Shown here: one piece after another, positions 8,080 through 8,369 of the stretch
Layout: each line of letters starts with the position of its first letter
How positions within the stretch are numbered: the first letter of the stretch is position 1
The notes under the pieces: generated by a model
What the model was told of the DNA's origin: nothing
Databases searched by the model: none
What the model saw: only the letters and a program-made list of their open reading frames with translations
Program-made: the position numbers and the translations under genes
Source: Bacteroidales bacterium
GTDB taxonomy: Bacteria; Bacteroidota; Bacteroidia; Bacteroidales; JAAUTT01
Direction of reading: 5' to 3'
Assembly (NCBI GenBank): GCA_012031335.1
Contig: JAAUTT010000156.1
Coordinates: 1-8,369, forward strand
Length of the DNA stretch: 8,369 nt

Positions 8080-8369
8080 ATGAAGTTTGTTATATCCAGT
8101 TCCGATTTGTTAAGTCATTTGCAGGCAATAAGCCGGGTTATAAGCAGCAAAAACACATTACCAATTCTTGATAACTTTCTTTTTCATTTAGAAGACAGTA
8201 CTTTGGAGATTACCGCCTCCGATCTCGAAACAACCATGATAACCCAAATAACTCTGCAAAAACGCTTCAGAGTCCGGAAGTGTAGCCATTCCTGCCAAAA
8301 TTCTGCTTGACACCCTGAAAGAATTTGCAGATCAGCCGTTATCCTTCGATATCGATACAAATTCATATG
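8080..8369 (+). CDS. dnaN: DNA polymerase III beta subunit (sliding clamp), 5' part only, with one frameshift
   Basis: This is the N-terminal ~96 residues of the ~375-residue ring-shaped clamp that tethers the replicative polymerase to DNA. MKFVISSSDLLSHLQAIS, then KNTLPILDNFLF and ITASDLETTM are hallmark sequences of clamp domain 1. As written the frame fails after ITLQ and stops at 8308-8310. Removing one A from the five-A run at 8258-8262 restores NASESGSVAIPAKILLDTLK and an open frame to the window end. The gene is essential, so a true disabling shift in a single-copy dnaN is implausible and this is probably a sequencing error. Start ATG 8080 follows an A-rich leader (AAAATAACGAAAC) typical of the phylum. 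It lies 110 bases after the DUF4340 gene, probably with its own promoter. Confidence 0.95.

Noticed and set aside
211..8369. Programmed ribosomal frameshifting or transcriptional slippage as the cause of the multiple frame changes
   Set aside because: The breaks hit unrelated genes, many times in one gene, in both directions, without slippery heptamers plus structures. The runs are mostly 3-7 bases, too short for efficient slippage.

Overview
The window looks like chromosomal DNA from a member of the phylum Bacteroidota, most likely Bacteroidales or a related order. The evidence is a gldF-gldG pair (gliding-type ABC transporter proteins) next to dnaN, AT-rich spacers, and starts preceded by A-rich tracts rather than clear Shine-Dalgarno sequences. 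I cannot name a genus.

Layout. 1-210 is non-coding and carries a GC-rich hairpin. 211 to about 2104 (+) is a complete methyl-accepting chemotaxis protein (MCP) gene: two membrane segments, an extracytoplasmic Cache-like sensor, HAMP and the signalling domain, read in several frames. 2105-2343 is a spacer with a hairpin between two converging genes. 2344-4113 (-) is an intact thiamine-diphosphate enzyme of the pyruvate oxidase/acetolactate synthase superfamily. 4114-4523 is a 410-base divergent spacer with a 10-bp perfect inverted repeat. From 4524 a co-directional block follows: gldF (permease), gldG (auxiliary protein), a DUF4340 protein, a T-rich spacer, and the first ~96 codons of dnaN (sliding clamp), cut by the window end.

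The most striking property is that every gene except the TPP enzyme is interrupted by single-base indels, eleven by my reading: 5 insertions and 1 deletion in the MCP gene, 1 insertion in gldF, 2 in gldG, 1 deletion in the DUF4340 gene and 1 insertion in dnaN. Most lie in or next to short homopolymers. In each case, changing one base restores sequence that continues the protein family. Because dnaN is essential and is hit too, I read these as uncorrected sequencing or assembly errors rather than decay. Gene spans below are therefore given for the reconstructed genes and do not translate in one frame as written.

Functionally, GldF, GldG and the DUF4340 protein probably form or assist one membrane complex, with the ATPase (GldA type) encoded elsewhere. 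The MCP would feed a chemosensory array, and the TPP enzyme would act in pyruvate metabolism. I see no RNA gene, CRISPR array, insertion sequence or clear novel system here.
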